A stretch of 64,000 bases of DNA, taken from positions 4,121,001 to 4,185,000 of the forward strand of contig NZ_CP104002.1 of assembly GCF_029201565.1 (NCBI RefSeq). Direction: 5' to 3'. This document shows positions 38,573 to 47,470 of this stretch, piece by piece. Positions within the stretch are counted from its first letter, which is position 1; each line of letters opens with the position of its first letter. Source of the DNA: Devosia sp. SD17-2. Lineage in GTDB: Bacteria > Pseudomonadota > Alphaproteobacteria > Rhizobiales > Devosiaceae. Both the position numbers and the translations under genes were made by a program. Under the pieces are notes generated by a model. It was not told the DNA's origin. It saw nothing but the letters and a program-made list of their open reading frames with translations, and did no database searches.

Positions 38573-40380
38573 ACAGGCGCGCGCGTTCACTGCTGGGCGT
38601 GGCGCTGCCGGTTTCGGCCATCATCATTTTTGTGGTGCTGCTGGCATTTTCGCTGATGCGCCTCTCCGATATTGAGCGAAACATGCGCCTTGAGGCCACG
38701 CAGAACATGCTGTGGGTGATCTCGCGGGCACATGTTTCAAGTCTTCAACTGGGCGAGGCTGTCGCCCGAAGCGTGGCCGGAGAGGTCGACCCTGCCGGGA
38801 TGGAGCTGCGTCTGAACGTCTTTCTCAGCCGGCTTGCACTGCTGGACGACGGTCCGCAGCGTCGGCGGATGGAGCTGCTTGGCGCGTCTGCCTCTCTTGA
38901 TGCATTGCGGGGAAGCCTGCCCGAACTCGCCTCCTTGCTGAAGAGCGCCAGTCCGCAGACGATGCCGCGCATCAGGGCTCTGTTGTCTCCCTATAATGCC
39001 GCGCTCACCGAAGCAGCCAACAAGGCGATGGTGGCCGAATGGGACGATCTCGGCTCCACGCTCGACGCCACGCGCAAGCAGCTTTGGCAGATCATCATCT
39101 CGATGATCGGCATATCGCTGGCGGGCACTGTTCTTTGCGTCCACTTTGTTCTGGCCATCCGCGATGCCAGGCAGCGCACCCGCCTGCTGAACCAGGAAAA
39201 GGCGTTCTCCGAACTTCTCATCGGGTCCAGTGGCGAGGGTATCATCGCTGTCGACATGGAGCGTCGTTGCACGGTCTGGAACGAAGCCGCCGAACGGCTG
39301 TTCAATGTGAGCGCCGGTCGGGCGACGGGTGTGGCGCTGGACGATCTGTCAGGCTTCTTCGAGGTGGACAGGATCGAGAAGGCCATCGGCGAGGCGCTGC
39401 GGGGCGGGGCTGTCGCACTGCTCGACCAGCCGTTCTTTCCAGATCACCAGTCCGAGCCGCTCTATGTCGACCTGCGCTGTTTTTCACTGCGCGATGGTGG
39501 CCGCATCATGGGCACGATCCTGCTGATCTCGGACGTCACCGAACGCCGGGCAGTCCAGCGTGAAATCGCCGATCATCGCGATCATCTGGAACAGTTGGTG
39601 CAGGCACGCACGCAGGAGCTTGACGCGGCGCTGACCAGAGAGCGCGCGACCGCGGACCTCTACCGCAACTTCGGCACGATGATCTCGCACCAGTTCCGCA
39701 CGCCGCTCGCGCTCGTCGATTCAGCGCTTCAGCGGCTCATCCGGCGGCGCGATCACCTCACGCCGGCAGAAATACTCGAGCGCGGCACGCAAGCTCGCAG
39801 TGCCATCGCGCGCCTGGTCAGGCTGGTGGAAAGCACCCTCGACGCGGCGCGGCTTGACGCCGGCCAGATCGAGGTTCGAAGCCAGGCTTGCGATCTTGGC
39901 CTTCTTGTTGCGGACATCTGTACACGGCAGGCTGAGGATCTGGGCGGGCGACGGATCACGGTCACGCCGCCGGTTGATGGGCCGCCGATTGCCTATTGCG
40001 ACCCGGTGCATGCGGAGCACATTCTGACAAACCTTTTGTCCAATGCGGTGAAATATTCTCCGAAAGAGACATTGATCGGCATCGGTTTTACCGTCGAACA
40101 GTCGCGTATAGCCTGCATCGTGACGAATACCGGATCATTGGGAGGAGCGCTCGAGCGCGACGCGCTGTTTGACCGCTATTATCGCGGCAGCAACACCGAA
40201 GGCTGTCCCGGCATCGGGGTCGGCCTTTATATGGCGAAAGCGCTCGCGCGTCTGCAGGGGGGCGACGTGTGCTTGCAGGCTTCGGAGCCGGGAACGGTCC
40301 GCATGGCGATGATGCTGCCATGCAGCGCCTGCGGGTCCGGTGTCGTTGCGGCTGCGAGCGTGGCACAGGAGCCGGCATGA
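38554..40380 (+). CDS. Membrane-bound sensor histidine kinase with PAS domain
   Basis: A 608-residue kinase from ATG 38554, overlapping the end of the SUOX-fold gene by 19 bases. Two transmembrane helices (about 12-34 and 179-201) enclose a ~145-residue periplasmic sensor region. A PAS domain (about 214-330: SGEGIIAVDMERRCTVWNEAAERLF), a coiled linker (HLEQLVQARTQELDAALTRERA), the HisKA domain with phospho-acceptor His379 (MISHQFRTPLALV) and the ATPase with N box HILTNLLSNAVKYS and G box GIGVGLYMAKAL follow. The stop overlaps the response regulator start (ATGA). Confidence 0.92.
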   Translation: MDRDQVNRRARSLLGVALPVSAIIIFVVLLAFSLMRLSDIERNMRLEATQNMLWVISRAHVSSLQLGEAVARSVAGEVDPAGMELRLNVFLSRLALLDDGPQRRRMELLGASASLDALRGSLPELASLLKSASPQTMPRIRALLSPYNAALTEAANKAMVAEWDDLGSTLDATRKQLWQIIISMIGISLAGTVLCVHFVLAIRDARQRTRLLNQEKAFSELLIGSSGEGIIAVDMERRCTVWNEAAERLFNVSAGRATGVALDDLSGFFEVDRIEKAIGEALRGGAVALLDQPFFPDHQSEPLYVDLRCFSLRDGGRIMGTILLISDVTERRAVQREIADHRDHLEQLVQARTQELDAALTRERATADLYRNFGTMISHQFRTPLALVDSALQRLIRRRDHLTPAEILERGTQARSAIARLVRLVESTLDAARLDAGQIEVRSQACDLGLLVADICTRQAEDLGGRRITVTPPVDGPPIAYCDPVHAEHILTNLLSNAVKYSPKETLIGIGFTVEQSRIACIVTNTGSLGGALERDALFDRYYRGSNTEGCPGIGVGLYMAKALARLQGGDVCLQASEPGTVRMAMMLPCSACGSGVVAAASVAQEPA

Positions 40381-41030
40381 TTTCGGCGGCTTCCACGAGC
40401 GAACGGCCATACGTAATCCTCTGCATTGAGGACGAAGCGCAGTTGCGCCGCGACATCAGGGATGAGCTGATCGAGGCAGGCTATCAGGTCATCGAAGCTG
40501 GCGATGGCAGAGAAGCGCTCGCGATACTGGAAAACCAGCGCCCCGATCTGGTTCTGTGCGACATCTCCATGCCGGGGCTGGATGGCTATGGTGTGCTTGA
40601 GGCGCTGCGCCGAAACGAACAGGAACATGCGGAAATTCCATTCCTGTTCCTGTCGGCGCTGGGCGATCCAAGGCACATAGTCGATGGCAAGCGACTTGGC
40701 GCTGATGATTATCTGGTCAAGCCGATCGATTACGATCTTCTGCTGGCGACCATCGAGGCGCGGCTGCGTCAGATCGGGCGAATCAGGTCGGCACGGCGGG
40801 CCGAGTTGCAGCAGGCTGCTTGCGACCCGGGGACTCTGGCGCGATACTATGGCCTCACCCCGGCGGAAATGCGTATTACTCTGAGGCTTACACAAAGTAA
40901 GACGCTGGCGCAGATCGCTGCTGAGCTTAGTGTATCCAGAGCTACCGTCGCATTCCATATGCGCAACATATTCCAGAAGACTAATACTGGCAGACAGGCT
41001 GAATTAATTTGTCTGCTGCTTAAGAAATAA
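40377..41030 (+). CDS. Response regulator with LuxR-type HTH
   Basis: A 217-residue regulator starting at the ATG overlapping the kinase stop. Receiver domain: acidic pocket ILCIEDE, phospho-acceptor Asp62 in LVLCDISMPGLDGYG, and Lys in DDYLVKPID. The C-terminal HTH (about 150-217: LTPAEMRITLRLTQSKTLAQIAAELSVSRATVAFHMRNIFQKTN) is of the LuxR/NarL class. It is the partner of the kinase. Likely targets include its own operon and the divergent VWA operon; that is inference from layout. The 3' coding sequence turns visibly AT-richer. Confidence 0.93.
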   Translation: MISAASTSERPYVILCIEDEAQLRRDIRDELIEAGYQVIEAGDGREALAILENQRPDLVLCDISMPGLDGYGVLEALRRNEQEHAEIPFLFLSALGDPRHIVDGKRLGADDYLVKPIDYDLLLATIEARLRQIGRIRSARRAELQQAACDPGTLARYYGLTPAEMRITLRLTQSKTLAQIAAELSVSRATVAFHMRNIFQKTNTGRQAELICLLLKK

Positions 41031-41286
41031 TAAATCTTAAAATACGTTTTCGCACATATCTATATGCCCGACTCTATCGATTCGCTTCACCTGTCTGGGG
41101 AGCATGTTTCCCATTCTCTCAAGCAGCTTCTGATATCCATCGCAAGCGACCGGAGCCAGCAGGGGATAAGTTAAACAAACTCGCGGACGGTGGCAAAAGG
41201 GGAATGATGACAATATCCAGCCTTGTGCTGTGTCATCAGCTTCACCAGAGCGGTCTTCTCATATTGTCTGCACAAAAGGAGGCCCT

Positions 41287-42630
41287 ATGCCCGAGAACAA
41301 AGTACACGAGCTTGTCAGCCTGTCTTTTAACGATGACGTTCGAGAAAGTTCTGTCAGCCTGGCCAACGAGCATCCGGCCGACATTGCCGCTGCATTGCAA
41401 GAAACCGAACCGGCGCGTGCGTGGTCGATCCTGAGGGAAGCAGCCAAACCGCGGCAGGCTGAGATATTCGGCTATCTCGCCCTCGATTTTCAGGCGCAGC
41501 TCGCCACGATCACGCCGCGCGCCGATCTGGCGGCCATCTTCATGGAGATGAACGCTGACGACCGCGCCGACCTCTACAAGAAGCTGACGGACGAGCAGCG
41601 CGAGGCGCTGATGCCCGCTCTTGCGCAGGCCGAACGCGAAGACATCAGGCAACTGGCCGCCTATGAGGAAGGCACGGCCGGCGCGCTGATGACGTCGGAC
41701 TACGCGTCTCTGTCGCCACAGCTCAATGCGAAGCAGGCGATTGAAATGCTGCGTCATGAAGCGCCCAACAAGGAAACCATCTACCGCGCTTATGTCGTCG
41801 ACGCCGAGCGCCATCTGCTCGGCTCAGTCAGGCTCCAGGATCTCATTACCGCACATGGCGACGTCAAGGTCGCCGATCTGATGGAGCGCAACACCCGTGC
41901 GATTCCAGTCAATGCCGACGTCGAGGACGCCGCCCGGAAAATCGCCCGCTACGACGTGATTGCGCTGCCGGTGATCGACGCGCAAGAGCGGCTGGTCGGC
42001 ATCATCACCCATGACGATGCACTGGACGTGATGGAAGCGGAGGCGACCGAGGATTTCCAGCGGTTGGGAACCGTCACCAATCTGGATTCGAGCGTTGCGA
42101 CCGCAACCGTGCCAATGCTCTACCGGGCGCGCATCGCCTGGCTGATGCTGCTCGTCTTCGGCAACATCTTTTCAGGGGCAGGCATAGCCCATTTCGAAGA
42201 CACGATCGCCGCCCATCTGGCATTGATGTTTTTCCTCCCGATTTTGATCGCGTCGGGCGGCAATGCTGGCTCGCAATCCGCAACCTTGATGGTGCGGGCG
42301 CTGGCGACCGGCGATATTCGCATTTCCGACTGGGGCCGTGTTCTGGGCCGCGAACTGGTGGTAGCGATACTGCTGGGGCTGAGCATGGCGGCGGCCATCG
42401 CCGTTATTGGCGTCTTTCGTGGCGGCCCCGACATTGCGATCGTGATTGCGCTGTCGATGGTGGTGATCGTCATCGCCGGCAGCATGATCGGCATGCTGCT
42501 GCCGTTTATCCTCAGTCGCTTCAATATGGATCCGGCCACTGCCAGCACGCCATTGGTGACCTCAATCGCGGACGCCACCGGCGTTCTGGTCTATTTTTCG
42601 ATCGCAAAAGCAATTCTTTCGCTGCCTTGA
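41287..42630 (+). CDS. mgtE: Magnesium transporter MgtE
   Basis: A 447-residue MgtE-family Mg2+ channel. The N-terminal superhelical domain (HPADIAAALQETEPARAWSIL...LPTDERADLYKKL-like MNADDRADLYKKL) is followed by two CBS domains (AYEEGTAGALMTSDY; VADLMERNTRAIPVNADVEDAARKIARYDVIALPVID) and five transmembrane helices with the pore motif ASGGNAGSQSATLMVRALA. ATG 41287 follows a strong AAAGGAGG. It is the first of a run of plus-strand genes in the island. Confidence 0.95.
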   Translation: MPENKVHELVSLSFNDDVRESSVSLANEHPADIAAALQETEPARAWSILREAAKPRQAEIFGYLALDFQAQLATITPRADLAAIFMEMNADDRADLYKKLTDEQREALMPALAQAEREDIRQLAAYEEGTAGALMTSDYASLSPQLNAKQAIEMLRHEAPNKETIYRAYVVDAERHLLGSVRLQDLITAHGDVKVADLMERNTRAIPVNADVEDAARKIARYDVIALPVIDAQERLVGIITHDDALDVMEAEATEDFQRLGTVTNLDSSVATATVPMLYRARIAWLMLLVFGNIFSGAGIAHFEDTIAAHLALMFFLPILIASGGNAGSQSATLMVRALATGDIRISDWGRVLGRELVVAILLGLSMAAAIAVIGVFRGGPDIAIVIALSMVVIVIAGSMIGMLLPFILSRFNMDPATASTPLVTSIADATGVLVYFSIAKAILSLP

Positions 42631-42802
42631 GCAGAAATTCCGGGCCGCTGGTCGCGAGAAGGTGCTTTCCGCGCGCACACCATCTATGGTGCGAGCAAAC
42701 AATCGAAGATCATGGCGAGATCCGGTTCCATGCGGCACAAGCGCTGGCAGCCGGTGCATAATTGCGGATCAGCTTATTCGTCAACACCAATAAGGAGACT
42801 TC

Positions 42803-43924
42803 ATGCTTTATGTAGACATTCCCACGCGAAGCGAATTCGCAACTTTGTCCAGGGCGCGCGCGGATGCCTGCGTTTCGATCTACGTCAGGACCACGCCGGT
42901 CACGCAGGAGGTGGCAGCATCCCGGATCGAGTTCGGCAATCTCATGCGCGAGGTCCAGTCGCAGCTTCAGGACGTGGGCTTCGACAAACGGCGTCTCGCG
43001 GTCCTCATGGACAGCTTGAGCGACCTGCTCGACGACGATGAGTTCTGGCGCTTTCAGGCAAACAGTCTAGCCGTGTTCGCGACGGCGGACTCGATCCGCG
43101 CCTATCGGCTGGCCAATGATCTGACCTCGATGGTGCAGGTTTCCGACCGTTTCCATCTCAAGCCGCTTTTGCGCGCCGTCACCTTCCCACATTCAGCCTT
43201 CATCCTCGCCCTTTCGGAAAACGCCGTCCGCCTTGTCGAGATGCATGCCAATCTTGCGCCGCAGGTGGTGAAGGTGCCCGATATGCCCAAGGATGCTGCG
43301 TCCTCTGCCGGCAAGTCGACCTTGAACGACCGCACCTTCAGTGGTCGCATTCATGGCTCCGAAGGACAGAACGTCCGCCTTCAGCAATATGTCCGCAAGG
43401 TTGACGCCGCACTTCGCCAAGTATTGTCTGGTCGCGAGACCCCGCTGGTTCTTGCCGCCACCGGCAGGCTGGCGTCGCTCTTCGCCCAGACCTGCTCCTA
43501 TCCGCATCTTTTGAAGGATACGATCGCCGACAGCCCTGACCAGTTCAGTGAGGCGCAGCTTGCCAATAAGGCCCGACCCATCCTCGATAAGGCTTATGCA
43601 TCCGAAATTGCCGACATCCATGCGCTGTTCGACAACCGTGCCGCGGACAACCGCGCGACGACCGACATGGCGGACGCCGCGCGGGCGGCAACCTTTGGTG
43701 GCATCGACACGCTGCTCATCGATATCGACACCACCGTTCCCGGCTTTGTCGATGATGAAAGCGGCGCGGTCACCTTCGTCGAGAAGGATGACGCAAAGGC
43801 CTATGGTGTTGTCGATGAGATCGCGGCACGTGCGCTGGCGAGCGGCACCCGTGTCATGGGTGTGCGGCGCGAGGATATTCCAGGAAAGGGTGAGTTGGCC
43901 GCGGTTCTACGCTATCCAGTCTAG
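42803..43924 (+). CDS. baeRF-like protein (bacterial archaeo-eukaryotic release factor family)
   Basis: A 373-residue protein, ATG 42803 with AAGGAG upstream. N-terminal IPTRSEFATLSRARADACVSIYVRTTP, central FAVFATADSIRAYRLAND-like sequence, YVRKVDAALRQVLSGRETPLVLAATG, and a C-terminal part with FGGIDTLLIDIDTTVPGFVDD and AARALASGTRVMGVRREDIPG fit the bacterial baeRF_family10/11 proteins. These have the eRF1-like fold and are proposed to act on stalled ribosomes or stress-related translation. Role unproven. It lies between mgtE and the Usp gene, a frequent companion set in stress islands. Confidence 0.7.
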   Translation: MLYVDIPTRSEFATLSRARADACVSIYVRTTPVTQEVAASRIEFGNLMREVQSQLQDVGFDKRRLAVLMDSLSDLLDDDEFWRFQANSLAVFATADSIRAYRLANDLTSMVQVSDRFHLKPLLRAVTFPHSAFILALSENAVRLVEMHANLAPQVVKVPDMPKDAASSAGKSTLNDRTFSGRIHGSEGQNVRLQQYVRKVDAALRQVLSGRETPLVLAATGRLASLFAQTCSYPHLLKDTIADSPDQFSEAQLANKARPILDKAYASEIADIHALFDNRAADNRATTDMADAARAATFGGIDTLLIDIDTTVPGFVDDESGAVTFVEKDDAKAYGVVDEIAARALASGTRVMGVRREDIPGKGELAAVLRYPV

Positions 43925-43981
43925 TAACCGCGGGAGGAGCCCATACCGCTTGGCTCCTCCCCTCATGTCAGGAAATCCGGC

Positions 43982-44866
43982 GTGACGATCAAAACAATCA
44001 TTGCAGCGATCGCCCTCGAAAATGGTGAGCAGCAGGTAGCGCGCCGCGCGATCCGGCTTGCAGTCGACCACGGGGCCAAACTCGTGCTGGCTCATGCGAT
44101 CGAGAGCCTTCCGGAATCCGATCCCGACTTTCCGGCCCCGGCCAACGAGGAAGCAATCGCTAACGTGCTGGAGGCAGAGGCTATCGCATCACTCAAGCAG
44201 ATGGCCGAGAGTGCGACGGTTCAGACAGAAATCGAGGTCGAATGCGGCAAAGCCGACCAGTTTATCGAGCGTCTGATCCGCGACCACGCTGCTGATCTAC
44301 TTGTCATCGGACCAGGAAAGCCTCAGAATCTGCGCTAAAGAATATTCGGCTCGACCGCCGACCGGGTCGTCCGCGCCGGGGTATGTCCGATCGTGGTCGT
44401 CAAGCGCGCGGCCGACGAGCCATACCGCCGTGTGATTGCGGCCATTGATTTTTCCCCAATGTCGTTTGCGGCAGCACAGAGCGCCGCGCAAATAGCCCCC
44501 TCGGCGAAACTTGAGTTGATACACTTCCTCGAGATCCCGCTTACGTTCGAGCAGGCCATGCTGAAAGTGGGAACCTCTCAGGCCGAGCTCGACCAATATC
44601 GTCAAGCCAAAGCAAGGACTGCCTACGTAGAATTGTGCTCTATCCGTGCAGATCTCGCTCTGGCAGGAAAAACCCGGGTCGTTCGCGGCGATCCCGCCAC
44701 GGCGCTGGTTCGGCTGGCGAGGAGCGGAAGAACAGACCTCATCGCGCTCGGCATTCAAGGAAAGAGCGCGGTATCCAAGTTGATTTTGGGCAGTGCCGCG
44801 CGCCGCGTGCTCGCGGCTTCCTCGTGTGATGTGCTTCTGTCAGGTGGTGCAATTTCGAGGGATTGA
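43982..44866 (+). pseudogene. Tandem universal stress protein with one in-frame stop
   Basis: GTG start at 43982. The first UspA domain runs KTIIAAIALENGEQQVARRAIRL to LLVIGPGKPQNLR, then TAA at 44336-44338. Directly after it, in the same frame, comes RIFGSTADRVVRAGVCPIVVV, the normal end of a Usp domain, and a second domain (YRRVIAAIDFSPMSFAAAQ...DLIALGIQGKSAVSKLILGSAARRVL) to 44866. A single base change (for example GAA to TAA) explains it. If translated as it stands, the first part is a truncated Usp; a restart at GTG 44393 could give the second domain. Confidence 0.85.
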
Positions 44867-45025
44867 CGCGGCATGAAGTGCGGGCGCAAGCTAATGCGGT
44901 GCGATACAATGTGACGGGCTTCGCGCCGAGGCGGGGCCCGAAGAGTGAAAGGAGGGATGGGAGATTCGTGACGGGCTGATAGCCGGAGAGAGAGGCTCAC
45001 CGGCGTCCGTCATGGAGTAACTGAC

Positions 45026-45331
45026 ATGGCCACTGCCGTTCAGAAGATCACCCTGTCGTCCTCACGCGACATTCCCTTCAACAAGCTGGTGCTCAGCCAG
45101 TCCAACGTCCGGCGCGTCAAGGCCGGGATCTCGGTCGACGAGCTGGCCGAGTCCATCGCCCGGCGCGGCCTGATCCAGTCCCTGCATGTCCGCCCGGTCG
45201 TGGATGCCGAGGACAAGAAAACCGGCATGTTCGAGGTGCCCGCCGGCGGTCGCCGCTTCCGGGCACTGGAACTGCTGGTCAAGCAGAAGCGCCTCGCCAA
45301 GGTCGCGCCGGTTCCGTGCGTGGTGTCGTAG
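45026..45331 (+). pseudogene. ParB/Srx N-terminal domain protein, truncated
   Basis: A 101-residue fragment: SRDIPFNKLVLSQSNVRRVKAGISVDELAESIARRGLIQSLHVRPV, then FEVPAGGRRFRALELLVKQKRLAKVAPVPCVV. This is the ParB nuclease-like N-terminal domain with the GGRRxxAL motif, as in the large plasmid/ICE ParB-like proteins of alphaproteobacteria. It stops at the point where IS21-related sequence begins. ATG 45026 follows a typical leader with GGAG. Remnant of a plasmid or ICE backbone. Confidence 0.82.
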
Positions 45332-45505
45332 GGCAGCGCCGACGTGCTGATTGACAGAATTTCGCTCATGCCACTGTCAATCGGCGCCGGATAAGGACCC
45401 CCTATCGGCGTGCAATAGGGACCCCCTCAGATCGGTTTGAGCTGGTCCGGCGCGGCAGAGCTGGCCAGGATTGCGGCGCTGTGCCGGACCAGCGGGCATG
45501 GTGGG

Positions 45506-46237
45506 CTAGATACGGTTTTTAAAGCGCCAGCTGTCATTGCCGGTTTCGACGATATCGCAGTGATGAGTGAGCCGGTCGAGTAGCGCCGTGGTCATCTTGG
45601 CGTCGCCGAAGACGGTCGGCCATTCCCCGAAGGTCAGGTTGGTGGTGACGATGACCGATGTCTGTTCGTAGAGGCGGCTGATCAGGTGGAACAGCAACTG
45701 GCCACCGGATTGAGCGAAGGGCAGATAGCCCAGTTCATCGAGCACAACGACGTCCTTGCGGCCCATATACTCAGCCAATCGTCCCTGCCTCCCAGCGCGG
45801 GTCTCGGCTTCGAGCTGATTGACCAGATCAACAACGTTGAAGAAGCGCGCTCGCGCGCCATTGCGGATGCAGGCGCGGGCAATGGCAACGGCCAGATGGG
45901 TTTTGCCGGTCCCGGTGCCGCCAACCAGCACCACGTTACGCTGGGCGGTCAGGAAGTTGCCGGCAGCCAGGTCATGGACCAGGGTCTCGTTGATGCCGGT
46001 GCCCTCGAAGGTGAAGTCCTCGATATCCTTGGCGAGCGGCAGCTTGGCGATACTCATCTGGTACTTGATCGATCGGGCCTGCTTCTCGGCAATCTCGGAG
46101 GTGAGCAGATCCGAGACGATGCGGATGGGCTGATGCTCGCGCTTGATGGCCGTGGCGATGATCTCGTCATAGGCGTTCTTCATGCCATAGAGTTTGAGCG
46201 CGCTCATGGTGGTCAGGATCTCGGAGCGTTCCATCAT
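45506..46237 (-). CDS. istB: IS21-family helper ATPase IstB
   Basis: A 243-residue AAA+ ATPase that assists the IstA transposase. Walker [18 protein letters not shown], Walker [15 protein letters not shown], and the C-terminal region [24 protein letters not shown] are intact. It is the downstream partner of istA, overlapping it by 4 bases. Functional only with a complete IstA, which is absent here. Confidence 0.93.
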   Translation of the reverse strand: MMERSEILTTMSALKLYGMKNAYDEIIATAIKREHQPIRIVSDLLTSEIAEKQARSIKYQMSIAKLPLAKDIEDFTFEGTGINETLVHDLAAGNFLTAQRNVVLVGGTGTGKTHLAVAIARACIRNGARARFFNVVDLVNQLEAETRAGRQGRLAEYMGRKDVVVLDELGYLPFAQSGGQLLFHLISRLYEQTSVIVTTNLTFGEWPTVFGDAKMTTALLDRLTHHCDIVETGNDSWRFKNRI

Positions 46238-46750
46238 ATTGCCCTCCTCAGGCTGTCGTAGCGAGAACAGTCGGCCGTCGGCTCGATGCGGAGCCGAAGG
46301 GCCTGCGGGGTGTTCAGGACCGTGACCGGGCTGCGTGGTTCACGATGCCGGGCCAGGATGTTGAGCACGATATCGGCTGAGCAAACACCTTCGCGCAGCG
46401 CCTCGGCACAGGCAGCCTCGACCGCTGGCAAGCCATCGCTAAGCACCGCGGTGAGGATGGTGACCATCTGCCGACCACCATCGGTTGCCGAGCTTAGCCG
46501 ACGTCGGATCTTCTCGATGCTGGCCGGCAGCACCCAGTCCTTAAAGGGCGCGCCATTGCGCCAGGCGCCAGGCTTGCGCGCCAGGACCGGAACATAGTGC
46601 CGGGGGTCATAAACGGTCTGGTCGCGACCGAAGCTGCGGGCATGCTCGCCGACCACCCTGCCGTCCTGGCGCAGCTCGACCCGATCGGCATAAGCCCGGA
46701 TCTCGACCGGGCGCCCCACGGCATTGGCCATGACCCGCTGTGCGTTTCAA
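46234..46750 (-). pseudogene. istA: IS21-family transposase IstA, C-terminal part only
   Basis: About 165-170 residues remain: GRPVEIRAYADRVELRQDGRVVGEHARSFGRDQTVYDPRHYVPVLARKPGA and VEAACAEALREGVCSADIVLNILARH. This is the IstA segment beyond the DDE catalytic core (DNA-binding beta-barrel and C-terminal helices). The catalytic domain and HTH are missing. Confidence 0.88.
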
Positions 46751-46807
46751 CCGGCGATCATGACCTCGAAAGAGTCGGTGGGATCTTAAACAATGCCGAA
46801 CTAGGGG

Positions 46808-46939
46808 TCACATGACGGCTAAATAAGACGCCGCGATTGCTGCGAGGAGGGCTGCCAGACTGGGGATGAGCACTATCGCGCCCGAACCCAAGGCTAGGAT
46901 CGCCGCCCAGCTGAGCGATCTTTCGAATATTTTTGGCAT
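46808..46939 (-). CDS. 43-residue hydrophobic peptide downstream of an FNR-type box
   Basis: ATG 46939 opens MPKIFERSLSWAAILALGSG, followed by a long hydrophobic stretch (IVLIPSLAALLAAIAASYLAVM) to TGA at 46808. Two membrane segments, or one long one, are possible. A TTG-N8-CAA box lies 92 bases upstream, at the same distance as the box before ccoN. The stop codon is next to the IS21-side sequence, so the peptide could be the surviving N-terminus of a larger membrane protein. Function unknown. Confidence 0.5.
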   Translation of the reverse strand: MPKIFERSLSWAAILALGSGAIVLIPSLAALLAAIAASYLAVM

Positions 46940-47326
46940 GTCTCATCTCTGGTTGTTCACAAATCAGGCGGATAGCGTTGTAAAGGTCCCGGCAGATTAA
47001 CCTAGTAGGCGCAAATAATCACCGAGTGTATTGCCGTGGATCAAAGCTCTTTGATCTCCATGGTTTCGGTCAAGGCAGCTCAGGTTTGAGCTTTCATGTG
47101 CAGGGCACTCACCTTTTATAGAGGACCTTGGACTCTGTTAAACTGGCAATTGTTGAGATGGGAACCTAGAAGATTCGCGAACTGCTTAACCTCACATATC
47201 GACCCCGCCCAGTTGCGCCACCTAGGATCCACTGCGCCTTATGCACAAATGCATGATGCGGCGCTACCTTTGCGCTAAAGAGTGTCGCACCTACCAGAAT
47301 GCGGCTTAGAATGGTCCGCTCCAGAG
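46940..47326. other. Gene-free stretch of 387 bases
   Basis: Contains the FNR/FixK-type box at 47031-47044 and nothing else I can support. Several short open frames have no coding character. Confidence 0.6.
47031..47044. promoter_or_regulatory. FNR/FixK-type box
   Basis: TTGCCGTGGATCAA fits the TTGAT-N4-ATCAA consensus at 8 of 10 defined positions. It is positioned to drive the small minus-strand membrane peptide gene. Confidence 0.6.
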
Positions 47327-47470
47327 CTAAGTGTCATCTTCATCGAGGATGCGCTCGGCGGCGCCTTGCAGGTCATCATACTGCCCAGAGCGTAACGACC
47401 ACAGAAAGGCGCCAAGGCCCAGCAGTCCAAGGCCAAACGCAATCGGTATCAGCACGATCAACACGTTCAT
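47327..47470 (-). CDS. ccoS: cbb3 oxidase maturation protein CcoS/FixS
   Basis: A 47-residue protein: MNVLIVLIPIAFGLGLLGLG, one membrane helix, then FLWSLRSGQYDDLQGAAERIL and the acidic end DEDDT. The FLWSxRSGQYDDLxG motif is diagnostic for CcoS, needed for inserting heme b and copper into the cbb3 oxidase. ATG 47470 overlaps the ccoI stop (ATGA). Confidence 0.95.
   Translation of the reverse strand: MNVLIVLIPIAFGLGLLGLGAFLWSLRSGQYDDLQGAAERILDEDDT

Larger units (their letters stand above)
45375..46750 (-). mobile_element. IS21-family remnant
   Basis: Terminal-type sequence starting TGTCAATCGGCGCCGG at 45375, followed by the repeated motif ATA(A/G)GGACCCCCT usual at IS21 ends, then istB and the C-terminal part of istA on the minus strand. 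The other end is missing. Between the ParB break and 45375 a mirrored ATTGACAG (45350-45357) suggests a second IS21-type end in opposite orientation. Confidence 0.75.
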
